Assembly (NCBI GenBank): GCA_000209815.1 | Contig: FP929036.1 | Coordinates: forward strand, 1,807,906 to 1,871,905 | Reading direction: 5' to 3' | DNA length: 64,000 nucleotides | Origin: Butyrivibrio fibrisolvens 16/4 | GTDB lineage: Bacteria > Bacillota > Clostridia > Lachnospirales > Lachnospiraceae | In this document: positions 50,408 to 59,819 of the stretch, piece by piece | Layout: every line of letters starts with the position of its first letter | Numbering within the stretch: position 1 is the first letter of the stretch | Program-made: the position numbers and the translations under genes | Notes under the pieces: model-generated | Databases searched by the model: none | What the model saw: the letters and a program-made list of their open reading frames with translations, nothing else | Told to the model about the DNA's origin: nothing

Positions 50408-50698
50408 CTATCTGCCAAGCTTGGCCTTAAGCTTTTCCATATCATTGACAAAGACCAGAATCTCTGCAACTACCTCGTACAGCTCTGGTGGAATAGCATC
50501 GCCTATATTAAGCTTACTAAGTGTCTGCGCTAATTCATTATCCTGATAAAAAGGCACATCATTTTTCTTAGCTTCCTCAATAATCTGTTCGGCTACATAT
50601 CCCTTACCGGAAGCAAGAATCTTTGGCGCAGCATCCCCCACCTCGTAGGAAAGTGCAACCGCTGTTTTATTTTTGTCGAATGTCTTTTCCTCGGCCAT
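50408..50698 (-). CDS. FlhB C-terminal-like protein (YlqH type)
   Basis: A 96-residue protein resembling the cytoplasmic domain of FlhB without the membrane part: TAVALSYEVGDAAPKILASG and KKNDVPFYQDNELAQTLSKL, then GDAIPPELYEVVAEILVFV. The NPTH autocleavage motif of FlhB is not visible. It is paired with the FliK-like gene upstream, as ylqG-ylqH are in Bacillus. Flagellar export genes are not present here. Confidence 0.88.
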   Translation of the reverse strand: MAEEKTFDKNKTAVALSYEVGDAAPKILASGKGYVAEQIIEEAKKNDVPFYQDNELAQTLSKLNIGDAIPPELYEVVAEILVFVNDMEKLKAKLGR

Positions 50699-50712
50699 AT
50701 CACACCCTTAGA

Positions 50713-52575
50713 TTAAGCACGCATATCAAAACTGTATCTATGAACTAATCCATCGGAATTACTTGTGGTACTAACAGGAGCCGCCCCAAGGAAATCCTCC
50801 ACGAAGCTGGTTCTAGGCTGTCCACAGGTAACCTCTGATGTAACCCAAAAGCCCTTTTCTTTAAGTCTTTCAGTAAGAATATCCAAATGAGACTCAATTA
50901 ATTTCATGGAATCTTCATTAGCAAGATTCCATTTGCAGCCAACCTTAGTATCCTTTAAAGAAATAAAAATATCTGTTGGGCCTAAATATTCCATATCGAA
51001 ATGTAGAAAAGCTGTAATCTCTTCGCCTTCCTCATAGCTGCCTTTCTTATTCTGACGAACATAAAGCATGCTGTCTGTATTTTGATTGTACATCTTCAAA
51101 GGAATCTGCACAAAATTATACATCTCGTTGGCATTATTCATGAAATTAATATTCTGTTTTATTTCGGTGGTCTGCTGTTTGATTGTTTCAGCGGCCTTAT
51201 TATTAAAGCTGGATACAAGCCTTTCCAAAGCTTCGTTTTGTTTTAATACTCTCTCGTAAAGCTTGGAGAGTGCTCCAGGCTTTGTAACATCCTTAGGCTC
51301 TAGTGTAAAGCTATCAGCTATAAGATTTTTAAGCAAGCCTTTATACAGCGGAGCCTTTATTATATCATTTAATGTCTCTTTTGGAATATCTGGATGATTA
51401 TTTAGATAATCCGATATTTCCCTAAAGACTTCTTTTATATTAGCATCAGCCTTTAGCGTGCCATCCTCCGAGAATATTTCCAGATTATCCTTTGGGAAAT
51501 CTGGAATTGTACTAAGGATAGTGTTAAAGGAAGCAATCTGTTTTTCGCCAGCAAAAGAATTCAAAGTCTGTGTCCCCACATCCTGCTGTATAATAGCTTC
51601 TTTTGCCTGCTCTAGAGTTGCTTCACTTTGCTGTAATACACTTGTTTCAGCAGTAGTTTCTGTGGTGGATGCAGCCCTAGTCTCACCACCTAATATATTG
51701 ATGGTCTCCCCTTCAAGAGGATTTGTAATATTAGGCTGATTATTGCCCTGACCTATAGTTTTAGCCCCTGCATCTGCATTTTCAGTGGCTGTAAAATCCT
51801 CTACCAAAGCTTCTTCAGAAGAAGCTGTATTTAATGTTTGTTCTGTAGCCTGTCCCTCTGCTGATTGTACGGCTGCCTGAGGCTCTGCTAAATCAACAAA
51901 TATGCCTTTTAACTGATTATTTAGATTAATAACATCAGCTGTACTTACATCCTCTGAGGTCATTAATTCTGTCAGCATATCTGATATTACTTCGAAATTT
52001 CCTGATAATGCTGCCTTATCATTGGCATAGTTTTGGAACATAGAAACATTCTCAGGACTAAGCTCCAGACCATATTTGGCCATTGTAACCAAGGTCTGAG
52101 GTTCCACCTGAGGATTGTTCAACATCGCTCTATTCATAGCTGCCAGATTTTCTGGATTAATAGAAAGAGAATTCTGCATCAAAGAATTAACCATACCTAT
52201 GGTTCTCTCATTTGCTGCGATATTCGCCATATCAAGAGCCTTTAGAAGTGTGGGATTAGCATCAAGGCTATTTAAAGAAACGGGACGAATCTGAACCAGA
52301 CTGCCATCATTACTCTTTACCTGAAAGAATACTGACTGACCAGGCACAATACTAACGCCAGCATCAAGTCTGGCTGTCATAGTTTGACCATTAGCAAGCC
52401 CAATGGTCACTTTTCCATTTTCAACAGAATTAACAGAGCCTTCAAAAATCTCTCCTTCTTTAAGATTGTCTGTAATAGACCCAGTAAGAGATTGGCTCTG
52501 GCTCATCTTTGTGGTGTCACTAGCATTAACAAAGCTATTGGCACCGTATGGATTAAGACCAGTATTGATGTTCAT
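50713..52575 (-). CDS. FliK C-terminal-like protein (YlqG type)
   Basis: A 620-residue protein whose first two-thirds is low-complexity and Gln/Thr/Ala/Ser-rich, with a segment KVTIGLANGQTMTARLDAG near residue 60. The last 150 residues resemble the flagellar hook-length-control (FliK) C-terminal domain: FLHFDMEYLGPTDIFISLKD, CKWNLANEDSMKLIESHL and RLKEKGFWVTSEVT. It is 14 bp from the FlhB-like gene and follows rnhB, as in Bacillus. The physiological role of this pair is not established. Confidence 0.8.
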   Translation of the reverse strand: MNINTGLNPYGANSFVNASDTTKMSQSQSLTGSITDNLKEGEIFEGSVNSVENGKVTIGLANGQTMTARLDAGVSIVPGQSVFFQVKSNDGSLVQIRPVSLNSLDANPTLLKALDMANIAANERTIGMVNSLMQNSLSINPENLAAMNRAMLNNPQVEPQTLVTMAKYGLELSPENVSMFQNYANDKAALSGNFEVISDMLTELMTSEDVSTADVINLNNQLKGIFVDLAEPQAAVQSAEGQATEQTLNTASSEEALVEDFTATENADAGAKTIGQGNNQPNITNPLEGETINILGGETRAASTTETTAETSVLQQSEATLEQAKEAIIQQDVGTQTLNSFAGEKQIASFNTILSTIPDFPKDNLEIFSEDGTLKADANIKEVFREISDYLNNHPDIPKETLNDIIKAPLYKGLLKNLIADSFTLEPKDVTKPGALSKLYERVLKQNEALERLVSSFNNKAAETIKQQTTEIKQNINFMNNANEMYNFVQIPLKMYNQNTDSMLYVRQNKKGSYEEGEEITAFLHFDMEYLGPTDIFISLKDTKVGCKWNLANEDSMKLIESHLDILTERLKEKGFWVTSEVTCGQPRTSFVEDFLGAAPVSTTSNSDGLVHRYSFDMRA

Positions 52576-52591
52576 AACTCACCCCAGCAAA

Positions 52592-53356
52592 TTAAACAAA
52601 GTTTCCAATAAAGGATCTTCTATGAATTGGACAAGGGCCATATTTCTTAAGAGCCTCAATGTGCTCTGCAGAGCCATACCCCTTGTTGTTTGCAAAATGA
52701 TATTCTGGGAAGATGCTGTCATATTCTACCATCATTCTATCTCTGGTAACCTTTGCAATAATGCTGGCTGCACCGATAGAAATGGACTTAGCATCGCCCT
52801 TAATAATAGGAACCTGAGGAATCTTTACCTGAGGAATAGTGACTGCATCATTGAGAAGAAGCTGAGGCTCCACCTTACATTCCTCAATAGCCTGTCTCAT
52901 GGCCTCGTAGGTAGCCTGAAGAATATTGATGTCATCAATGCGCTCCTCAGAGGCAGCGCCAATGCTAACAGAGATTGCCTTTTCCATTATCTCTTCATAA
53001 AGCTCCTCGCGTTTTGCTGCAGTAAGCTTTTTTGAATCATTAATATAAAGAATATCGCAATCCTTTGGTAGAATGACACAGGCAGTAACAACAGGCCCTG
53101 CAAGAGGACCTCTTCCTACCTCATCAATGCCGCCAATGTAATCATACTGCTCCCAGTATTTATACTCATATTCTTTGAGACGCTCTATACGCTCTTTCTC
53201 AACACGAAGCTTTTCCATGCGCTTCTGAGCCTGACCAATGATTTTTGAAACTCCAGGTCTGCCATCATTGATGTATTCCTGGATGAAGTCAGGTAAAAGC
53301 TCTATGGATGCCTCTTTGTATTCCTTTTGAATCTCGGTAATCTTCTTCTCGCCCAT
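52592..53356 (-). CDS. rnhB: ribonuclease HII
   Basis: Cleaves RNA of RNA-DNA hybrids and single ribonucleotides. The 254-residue protein has YIGGIDEVGRGPLAGPVVTA with the catalytic Asp-Glu, INDSKKLTAAKREELYEEI and KGDAKSISIGAASIIAKVTRD. The C-terminus reads YGSAEHIEALKKYGPCPIHR. It lies between lepB and the FliK-like gene, with gaps of two and 16 bp. Confidence 0.97.
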   Translation of the reverse strand: MGEKKITEIQKEYKEASIELLPDFIQEYINDGRPGVSKIIGQAQKRMEKLRVEKERIERLKEYEYKYWEQYDYIGGIDEVGRGPLAGPVVTACVILPKDCDILYINDSKKLTAAKREELYEEIMEKAISVSIGAASEERIDDINILQATYEAMRQAIEECKVEPQLLLNDAVTIPQVKIPQVPIIKGDAKSISIGAASIIAKVTRDRMMVEYDSIFPEYHFANNKGYGSAEHIEALKKYGPCPIHRRSFIGNFV

Positions 53357-53358
53357 AA

Positions 53359-54044
53359 CTATTCAATATTGTCTACAAGACCAAAATCGCCAAATGGGTA
53401 TACCCTAAGCCATGCCTTGCCTACAATATCATCTCCCTTTATATTTCCAACAGCTTCAAATCTTGAATCTGTACTGTTGTTACGGTTGTCACCAAGAACA
53501 AAATACTCATCTGCCCCAAGAAGAATCTCTGAGCTGGCCAAACCAGCATTAAGAATAGTTTCAGTGCCATAATTTTCCTGAAGAAGCTCGCCGTTTACAT
53601 AGATGTTTCCGGCTCCATCAATATAGACATGCTCACCAGGAAGCCCGATGATACGCTTGATGTAATAGGTGTCATCCTCGTACTGATAAGGAAATACAAC
53701 CACATCAAAACGCTCTGGATTATGAATTCTATAGCTTATTTTATCTACAATAAGATTATCGCCATCTGTAAGTGTGTCCTCCATAGATGAACCACTAACT
53801 ACAGTACGCTGACCTATGAACTGTGTAATAAGAAATACTACCAAAAGCATACTAAAACGTTAACAACAACACTTACTATTTCTTTGATTACCACTTCTTT
53901 TGTGATTTTTTCTTCTCCATCTTCCTCCTGGTCCTTAGCCCTGTTCGGACGAGCCTGAGATGGTGAATTATTTACATTTCTTCTAGCATTTTCAATATCT
54001 TTTTTAATCTGTTCTTCTTCGTTAAAATCGATTATGTTGTTCAT
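53359..54044 (-). CDS. lepB: type I signal peptidase (copy 1), frameshifted
   Basis: Cleaves signal peptides at the outer membrane face. The N-terminal part (54044 to 53838) is acidic and charged, ending in a membrane helix (VVIKEIVSVVVNVLV). The catalytic part has SGSSMEDTLTDGDNLIV (Ser nucleophile), PERFDVVVFPYQYED, YYIKRIIGLPGEHVYID (Lys base) and FVLGDNRNNSTDSRFEAVG. Adding one T at the A4 run 53854-53857 joins them as VNVFSMLLVVFLITQF. The restored length is about 228 residues. A second copy lies upstream at 54895-55490. Confidence 0.94.
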
Positions 54045-54046
54045 TT

Positions 54047-54885
54047 TTATGGCCTTTCAAGTGATATATTTCCTAAGCTTCCATTTCTAAATTCATCGAT
54101 TAAAACTAATGATGCCTTGTCAAAATCAAGCTCAGAACCTTTTTAACAAAATTTCTTTTAGATGCTATCTCAGAGATTATCTCGTGATTAACAGCCTCTT
54201 CATTTACATCATATCGTTTATTAAGAATACCTGGATAATTAGCCTTAAGAAAATCAGCCAGCTCCAATGCAAGCTCTCTGGTTTCTATGATGGCATCATT
54301 TATAGAGCCAATAAATGCCAAATGAAGACCTACTGTGTTATCCTCAAACTTTGGCCAAAGAATACCTGGAGTATCTAATAGCTCTACCGATTTATTAAGC
54401 TTTATCCATTGTTTGCCCTTTGTAACACCAGGCTTGTTTCCTGTCTTTGCAACTGCTCTTCCAGCAAATGAATTGATGAATGTAGATTTACCAACATTAG
54501 GAATACCAACAACCATTGCTCGTACTGGTCTGTTTTTGATACCACGTTTTCTATCTCTTTCGAACTTTGCAGCGCAAACCTCATCAAGTGTAGCCTGCAC
54601 GCCCTTCATATTCTTTCTATCACGGGAATCAAGCTCTACGCAATAAAAGCCCTGGGACTTAAAGTATTCTTTCCATTTCTGATTTACGCCCTTGTCTGCA
54701 AGATCTGATTTGTTCAAAAGAATCAGTCTAAGCTTTCCATTAGCAAGCCCATTTATATCAGGATTGCGGCTGGAAACCGGACATCTTGCGTCTATAACTT
54801 CTATTACTAAATCTATAAGCTTAATATCTTCCTGCATCTGACGCTTTGCTTTCGTCATATGCCCTGGATACCATTGAAACTCCAT
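54047..54885 (-). CDS. rbgA: ribosome biogenesis GTPase RbgA (YlqF), frameshifted
   Basis: Circularly permuted GTPase for late 50S assembly. It begins MEFQWYPGHMTKAKRQMQED and shows the permuted order: DARCPVSSRNPDI, LNKSDLAD (G4) first, then VGIPNVGKSTFINSFAG (G1) and LLDTPGILWPKFEDN (G3). The C-terminal ANTAR-like helical domain is broken at the T5 run 54140-54144. Adding one A yields KKGSELDFDKASLVLIDEFR, ending near GNISLERP, for about 279 residues. Signal peptidase genes flank it on both sides. Confidence 0.95.
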
Positions 54886-54894
54886 AAATCACCT

Positions 54895-55490
54895 CTAAAA
54901 TGGATATTTAATCCATATTCTTCCTAAAATATCTTCACTGGCAACAAAGCCCACACTTTCGTATCTGGAATCCTCTGATGAATTACGATTATCTCCAAGG
55001 ACGAAATACTGATCCTCCATAAGAGTAATAGGTGTAGCTGCGATACCTGGATTCTCGATACGCTCTACCTCAAGATTTTCTTTGTATAATTCATCATTAA
55101 TGTATATGCGGCCATTATCGATATAGATAGTGTCCCCAGGTGTAGCGATAACTCTTTTAACGCTATAGCTGGCATTAACATTAGATTTTGGCTTAAATGC
55201 AATAACATCTGATTGTTTTGGCTGAGAGAACTTGTAAGCAATAGTGTTTACAAGTAATATATCGGACGTTTGGTAGGTTGGCTCCATAGATGCATTGGCA
55301 CATTCTACCTGTTTTCCAAAGGAAAGAACAACCAAATAGGCAAGGCCTACTACAGCCAAAAATTCCAAAAAGAAAATGCTGACGTATTTTACTTTATCAA
55401 AGTCTATTTTTCTGCGTCTTCTTCTGAAGCTAAGACCATCTTTTTCTTAAATAAGTGACCATTATTTAATCTTCTATTTGATAAAAACAT
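54895..55490 (-). CDS. lepB: type I signal peptidase (copy 2), frameshifted
   Basis: Second signal peptidase. The N-terminus is basic (MFLSNRRLNNGHLF, then after repair DGLSFRRRRRKIDFDK), followed by a membrane helix (YVSIFFLEFLAVVGLAYLVV) and the catalytic part: CANASMEPTYQTSDILLVNT (Ser nucleophile), SYSVKRVIATPGDTIYID (Lys base) and FVLGDNRNSSEDSRYESVG. One A is missing at the T5 run 55441-55445. The restored length is about 198 residues from the ATG at 55490. Its N-terminus differs strongly from copy 1, suggesting different membrane or partner interactions. Confidence 0.93.
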
Positions 55491-55569
55491 ACAAAATCCC
55501 TTTTTAATCTTTAGTATAAATATACCGCACTTTGCATTTAATTTCCATTAAAAGTCCTTAAAAGTAAAA

Positions 55570-55593
55570 GAACAGTCACATTTGTGACTGTTC
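55570..55593 (-). terminator. terminator after rplS
   Basis: GAACAGTCACA pairs perfectly with TGTGACTGTTC across two bases, followed by TTTTAC in the leftward direction. It lies 16 bp past the rplS stop. Confidence 0.9.
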
Positions 55594-55608
55594 CATAAAC
55601 TTTCGAGA

Positions 55609-55959
55609 TTAGATTCTCTCCTTAACCTTAGCCTTCTTACCTGTAAGATTTCTGAGGTAGTAAAGCTTAGCTCTACGAACTTTACCCTTACGAACTACTT
55701 CAATCTTCTCAACGTTAGGGCTGTGAAGTGGCCAAGTCTTCTCTACACCAACACCGTTTGATGACTTACGTACTGTGAATGTCTCACGGTTGCTGCCACC
55801 CTGTCTCTTAATAACTGTACCCTCGAAAACCTGTGTACGAGTACGGTTACCCTCAACGATACGGCCGTAAACCTTAACTGTGTCTCCAACCTGGAAATCA
55901 GCTACTTCTGACTTAAGCTCAGCAGCTTCAATGTTTCTAATAATCTCGTTTGCGTTCAT
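55609..55959 (-). CDS. rplS: 50S ribosomal protein L19
   Basis: 116-residue ribosomal protein at the 30S-50S interface. Recognised by [40 protein letters not shown] and [20 protein letters not shown], ending in KAKVKERI. It lies downstream of trmD, the usual order, with a 105-base leader between them. Confidence 0.98.
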   Translation of the reverse strand: MNANEIIRNIEAAELKSEVADFQVGDTVKVYGRIVEGNRTRTQVFEGTVIKRQGGSNRETFTVRKSSNGVGVEKTWPLHSPNVEKIEVVRKGKVRRAKLYYLRNLTGKKAKVKERI

Positions 55960-56064
55960 TTTATTTCCTCCTAAACACTCGCGACGTTCTTGAAATGCCC
56001 TATTGCAAATCAGCGGACCATCTCTTCTTTTAGCAACTCTAGTATAATAACACGGATTGTGCCA
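55960..56064 (-). promoter_or_regulatory. rplS leader region
   Basis: A 105-base gap sits between trmD and rplS where Firmicutes carry the L19 leader RNA. Many bases here can pair locally and GAACGTCGCGAGTG precedes the ribosome-binding site, but I could not derive a convincing consensus match. A covariance-model scan would decide. Confidence 0.35.
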
Positions 56065-56766
56065 TTAATCAACATTAGATTCTAAATATTTTGCGTATAA
56101 ATCAGGGCGTCTTTCCTTAGTTCTAAGGATGGACTGCTCTTTTCTCCAGGCATCAACCTTTGCATGGTCTCCTGAAAGTAAAATAGGTGGAACCTTTCTA
56201 TCATTCCAGGTCTCAGGACGTGAATACTGAGGATACTCTAAAAGATTATTCTCCAAGGATTCATCCTCCCCTGATTCTGCATTTGTAAGAACTCCTGGAA
56301 CCATTCTAGATATAGCATCTATCATTACAAGAGAAGGAAGTTCTCCTCCTGTAAGAACATAATCACCTATAGAATAATACTCATCTACGATTTCTTCTAA
56401 AACTCTTTCATCAATGCCCTCGTAATGACCACAGAGGAGACAGATATCTTCTTTTAAAGCAAGCTCCTTAGCGTTCTGCTGCTTAAAAAGCTGTCCCTGA
56501 GGAGTAAGATATATGCAGTGTACCTTGTGTCCTGCCTTTTCGCATATGGCCTTGTAGGCATCGTAAATAGGCTGAGCCTGCATAACCATACCAGCTCCTC
56601 CGCCATAAGGATAATCATCCACCTTTTTATGCTTATCTAATGTGTAGTCTCGAATATTAACAGCCTCAAAGGAAATGGCCCCTGCTGTCTTTGCCCTGCC
56701 TAAAATACTGGTATTTAAGGCATCCTCTATCATTTCTGGGAAAAGGGTTAAAATGTAATACTTCAT
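56065..56766 (-). CDS. trmD: tRNA (guanine37-N1)-methyltransferase
   Basis: SPOUT knotted methyltransferase of 233 residues that makes m1G37. Motifs are MKYYILTLFPEMIEDALNTS, YPYGGGAGMVMQAQPIYDAY, CGHYEGIDERVLEEIVDEYY and YSIGDYVLTGGELPSLVMID. It sits between rimM and rplS, the conserved ribosomal-maturation order. Confidence 0.98.
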   Translation of the reverse strand: MKYYILTLFPEMIEDALNTSILGRAKTAGAISFEAVNIRDYTLDKHKKVDDYPYGGGAGMVMQAQPIYDAYKAICEKAGHKVHCIYLTPQGQLFKQQNAKELALKEDICLLCGHYEGIDERVLEEIVDEYYSIGDYVLTGGELPSLVMIDAISRMVPGVLTNAESGEDESLENNLLEYPQYSRPETWNDRKVPPILLSGDHAKVDAWRKEQSILRTKERRPDLYAKYLESNVD

Positions 56767-56767
56767 A

Positions 56768-57286
56768 CTAATCCATCAATCCCTTCAATAAATGTATATC
56801 TACTCGACGTGCCTCCACATCCACCTTTAAAATGCAGTCCTTTATAGCAGGAAGAAGCACATTGCCTCCCTTAACAAGCTCAATATCATATACATCATTA
56901 GCGCCTGTCTCCATAACATCAGAAATCTCACCGAACTTCTCATCAGGATTCTCGTCTGTAAATACATCGCAACCAATTAAATCAGCGATGAAATACTCAT
57001 CCTTCTTTAATTCAACACGATTTTCCTTTGTAACATAAAGACCCTTGCCCTTATATTTCTCGATATCATTGATATTATCAATGCCCTTAAACTTTAAGAT
57101 AACAAGATTCTTCTGTGGGCGGGCATTCTCCACCTCAAGCTCGATATAGCCTTCCTTTCCACCATCTAAAAGAAGATGCTTCATTCCCTTAAAACGAGAA
57201 ATATCATCTGTAAGTGGAAATACCTTTACCTCACCTTTAATACCGTGAGTCTGTGTTATTGAACCAATCTGAAATAATTCTTCCAA
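56768..57286 (-). CDS. rimM: ribosome maturation factor RimM
   Basis: 16S rRNA processing factor, 172 residues. The N-terminal domain carries FQIGSITQTHGIKGEVKVFP and TDDISRFKGMKHLLLD; the C-terminal PRC-barrel has YFIADLIGCDVFTDENPDEK and GANDVYDIELVKGGNVLLPA. Its stop is one base before trmD. Confidence 0.97.
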   Translation of the reverse strand: MEELFQIGSITQTHGIKGEVKVFPLTDDISRFKGMKHLLLDGGKEGYIELEVENARPQKNLVILKFKGIDNINDIEKYKGKGLYVTKENRVELKKDEYFIADLIGCDVFTDENPDEKFGEISDVMETGANDVYDIELVKGGNVLLPAIKDCILKVDVEARRVDIHLLKGLMD

Positions 57287-57295
57287 ATATGCCTC

Positions 57296-57682
57296 CTAAT
57301 TTGTAAATATTTTAAATAAGAAATATAAAAGTGCTAACACGATAATAACACCTGTTTCAATATAAGTCCATTTGCGCTTTTTGTAATATTTCTCTTTTGC
57401 GATTTCTAACTCAGATTTTGCACCTTCCGGAACGATACATTCAGTAAGATAGCTTTCTAGACCAACACTGGTAAGAATCTCTACAGCAAAATCCCAATCA
57501 GCAGCTGGAACAAATAAAAGATTAGAATCATTTACAAGCTTATCATCTGCTAAATGGAAGCTTTTTTCTTTATATGGCACATAAACTTCAAGTCCCTCAT
57601 TGCTGAGAGACTTGTAAGCTTTACATATTACTTCTGAAGAATCAGAAGCTATAATTGTTCTTAAATATCCAAAATCATTCAT
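57296..57682 (-). CDS. small tail-anchored protein, DUF2007-like domain
   Basis: 128 residues with no clear name. The N-terminal 80 residues resemble the DUF2007/putative signal-transducer fold: RTIIASDSSEVICKAYKSLS, LFVPAADWDFAVEILTSVGL. A short basic linker is followed by one membrane helix at the very C-terminus (YIETGVIIVLALLYFLFKIF), so it is probably a tail-anchored cytoplasmic protein. It sits between rimM and the peptide transporter operon with gaps of nine and two bases, so it may be co-transcribed with either. Confidence 0.55.
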   Translation of the reverse strand: MNDFGYLRTIIASDSSEVICKAYKSLSNEGLEVYVPYKEKSFHLADDKLVNDSNLLFVPAADWDFAVEILTSVGLESYLTECIVPEGAKSELEIAKEKYYKKRKWTYIETGVIIVLALLYFLFKIFTN

Positions 57683-57684
57683 AA

Positions 57685-58668
57685 TTATTTATCATCATAT
57701 AAGTGACATCTTACAACATGTCCGTTACCCATATCCTTTGGCTCTGGAGCAACTTCCTTACAAATGCCCATACACTCAGAACAACGTGTATGGAACTTAC
57801 ATCCCTTAGGAGGATTAGCAGGTGAAGGAATATCTCCTTCAAGAATTACTCTATCCTTCTTAAGATCTGGGTCAGGCATTGGGATAGCTGAGAAAAGAGC
57901 CTTTGTGTAAGGATGAAGAGGATTGTCAAATATATCCTCTGTCTTACCTGTCTCAACAAGTCCGCCAAGGTACATAACACCAACTGTATCTGAGATATGC
58001 TCTACTACAGAAAGGTCATGTGAGATGAATAAATATGTAAGACCTCTATCCTTCTGAAGCTTTCTAAGAAGGTTAATTACCTGCGCCTGAATAGAAACAT
58101 CAAGAGCAGATACTGGCTCATCACAAACGATGAAATCAGGATTAAGAGCAAGTGCACGTGCGATACATACACGCTGTCTCTGTCCACCTGAGAACTCGTG
58201 AGGATATCTATCCTTGTGATGTTCCTGAAGACCACACTCCTTCATAATCTTTGAAATGTATTCGTCATATTCGGCAGCAGGAACAAGACCGTGCTCTCTA
58301 ACTGCCTCACCGATAATCTCACCAATTGGAAGACGTGGTGAAAGTGATGAATAAGGATCCTGGAAAACAATCTGCATCTTTGTACGGAGTTCTCTAAGTT
58401 CCTTTTTGCTCTTAGCATTAACATCCTCGCCATTGAAGATAACTTCACCGTCAGTCTTCTCTAAAAGACGAAGGATTGTACGACCTGTAGTAGATTTACC
58501 ACAACCAGACTCACCTACGAGACCCATTGTAGTACCTCTTTCGATTTTAAATGAAACGTCATCTACAGCCTTAACGTTTCCTGTTACACCACCAAAGAAG
58601 CCGCCCTTGATAGGGAAGTATTTCTTAAGGTGATTGACTTCTAAGATGTAGTCTTTCTCGTTACTCAT
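57685..58668 (-). CDS. oppF: oligopeptide ABC transporter ATPase OppF
   Basis: ABC ATPase of the peptide/nickel family. Walker A GESGCGKSTTGRTILRLL, signature FSGGQRQRVCIARALALNP, Walker B DFIVCDEPVSALDVSIQ, and a C-terminal Cys cluster region (CKFHTRCSECMGICKEVAPE) that in the family may bind an iron-sulfur cluster. The ATG at 58668 (MSNEKDYILEV) has GGAGGG seven bases upstream and overlaps the oppD stop. It forms the dimer partner of OppD. Confidence 0.96.
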   Translation of the reverse strand: MSNEKDYILEVNHLKKYFPIKGGFFGGVTGNVKAVDDVSFKIERGTTMGLVGESGCGKSTTGRTILRLLEKTDGEVIFNGEDVNAKSKKELRELRTKMQIVFQDPYSSLSPRLPIGEIIGEAVREHGLVPAAEYDEYISKIMKECGLQEHHKDRYPHEFSGGQRQRVCIARALALNPDFIVCDEPVSALDVSIQAQVINLLRKLQKDRGLTYLFISHDLSVVEHISDTVGVMYLGGLVETGKTEDIFDNPLHPYTKALFSAIPMPDPDLKKDRVILEGDIPSPANPPKGCKFHTRCSECMGICKEVAPEPKDMGNGHVVRCHLYDDK

Positions 58669-59806
58669 GTCTCTCACCCTCCTCTTTGCATCTGTAACAT
58701 CTTACCATATGTGTATCTGAAATGTAGTATTCCTCTGGGAACTCGCCATTGCAGCACTCCATACACATATCGCATCTATCTTTGAAATAACAATAATCTG
58801 GCATGTTAACTGGGTTTGGAACAGAACCTGGGATAGAGTAAAGCTCATCTACCTTCTGTCCAACAACTGGCTTAGACTTCATAAGACCAATTGTGTAAGG
58901 ATGACGTGGGTCCTTGAAGATTTCTCTTGCAGTACCCTTTTCAACTACACGACCAGCATACATAACAACAACATAATCTGCCATCTCAGCTACAACACCA
59001 AGGTCGTGTGTGATGAGCATGATTGAGCTGTTGATTCTGTCCTTAAGATCGCGGAGGAGGTCAAGAATCTGCGCCTGGATAGTAACATCAAGAGCTGTTG
59101 TAGGCTCATCAGCTACGATAAGCTTTGGCTCGCAGGCAAGTGCCATAGCGATACAAATACGCTGTCTCATACCACCTGAAAGTTCGTGTGGATACATTGA
59201 GTAAACACCTTCTTTATTGGCGATACCAACCATACCGAGCATCTCGATTGTACGAGCCTTAACCTGCTCATCAGTCATCTCTGGACGATGAAGCTTGATA
59301 ACCTCATCAATCTGAGCACCTACTCTAAATACAGGGTTAAGTGCTGTCATTGGCTCCTGGAAAATCATAGCCATTTTGTTTCCACGAAGCTCCTGCATCT
59401 TAGATGCTGGAGCATTTACAACATTGACACATTCGTCACCAGAGTTGAAACGAATTTCACCTGAAACTGTCTGCCCCTGTGGACGCTGTACAAGCTGAAG
59501 CATAGAAAGTGATGTAACTGATTTTCCGCAACCAGACTCACCTACGATACCAACAGTCTTACCCTGTGGCACATTAAATGAAACACCATCTACAGCCTTT
59601 ACTGTTCCGATATCAGTAAAGAAGTATGTATGAACATCATCGAACTCTACACAGTTCTCTGGGTTCTTCATCTTTGTAATATATTCCTCTTCTGGAATAT
59701 GTTTTCTATTTCTCTTAGCCTCGAATTCCTTAGTAATCTTTCGATTCTCTTTTGAAATCTTACGGGATTCCTTGGCTGATATATAATTTACATTTTTCTT
59801 TGCCAT
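58661..59806 (-). CDS. oppD: oligopeptide ABC transporter ATPase OppD
   Basis: The second ATPase subunit, 381 residues with a basic N-terminal extension. Walker A GESGCGKSVTSLSMLQLV, signature LSGGMRQRICIAMALACEP, Walker B KLIVADEPTTALDVTIQ, and the C-terminal CYFKDRCDMCMECCNGEFPE Cys region. Its stop overlaps the oppF start; oppC is 13 bp upstream. Confidence 0.96.
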   Translation of the reverse strand: MAKKNVNYISAKESRKISKENRKITKEFEAKRNRKHIPEEEYITKMKNPENCVEFDDVHTYFFTDIGTVKAVDGVSFNVPQGKTVGIVGESGCGKSVTSLSMLQLVQRPQGQTVSGEIRFNSGDECVNVVNAPASKMQELRGNKMAMIFQEPMTALNPVFRVGAQIDEVIKLHRPEMTDEQVKARTIEMLGMVGIANKEGVYSMYPHELSGGMRQRICIAMALACEPKLIVADEPTTALDVTIQAQILDLLRDLKDRINSSIMLITHDLGVVAEMADYVVVMYAGRVVEKGTAREIFKDPRHPYTIGLMKSKPVVGQKVDELYSIPGSVPNPVNMPDYCYFKDRCDMCMECCNGEFPEEYYISDTHMVRCYRCKEEGERHE

Positions 59807-59819
59807 GTTATCACCTCTA

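Noticed and set aside
55960-56064. A confident L19 leader riboregulator
   Set aside because: Position fits, but I could not match a consensus by eye; listed only at low confidence.
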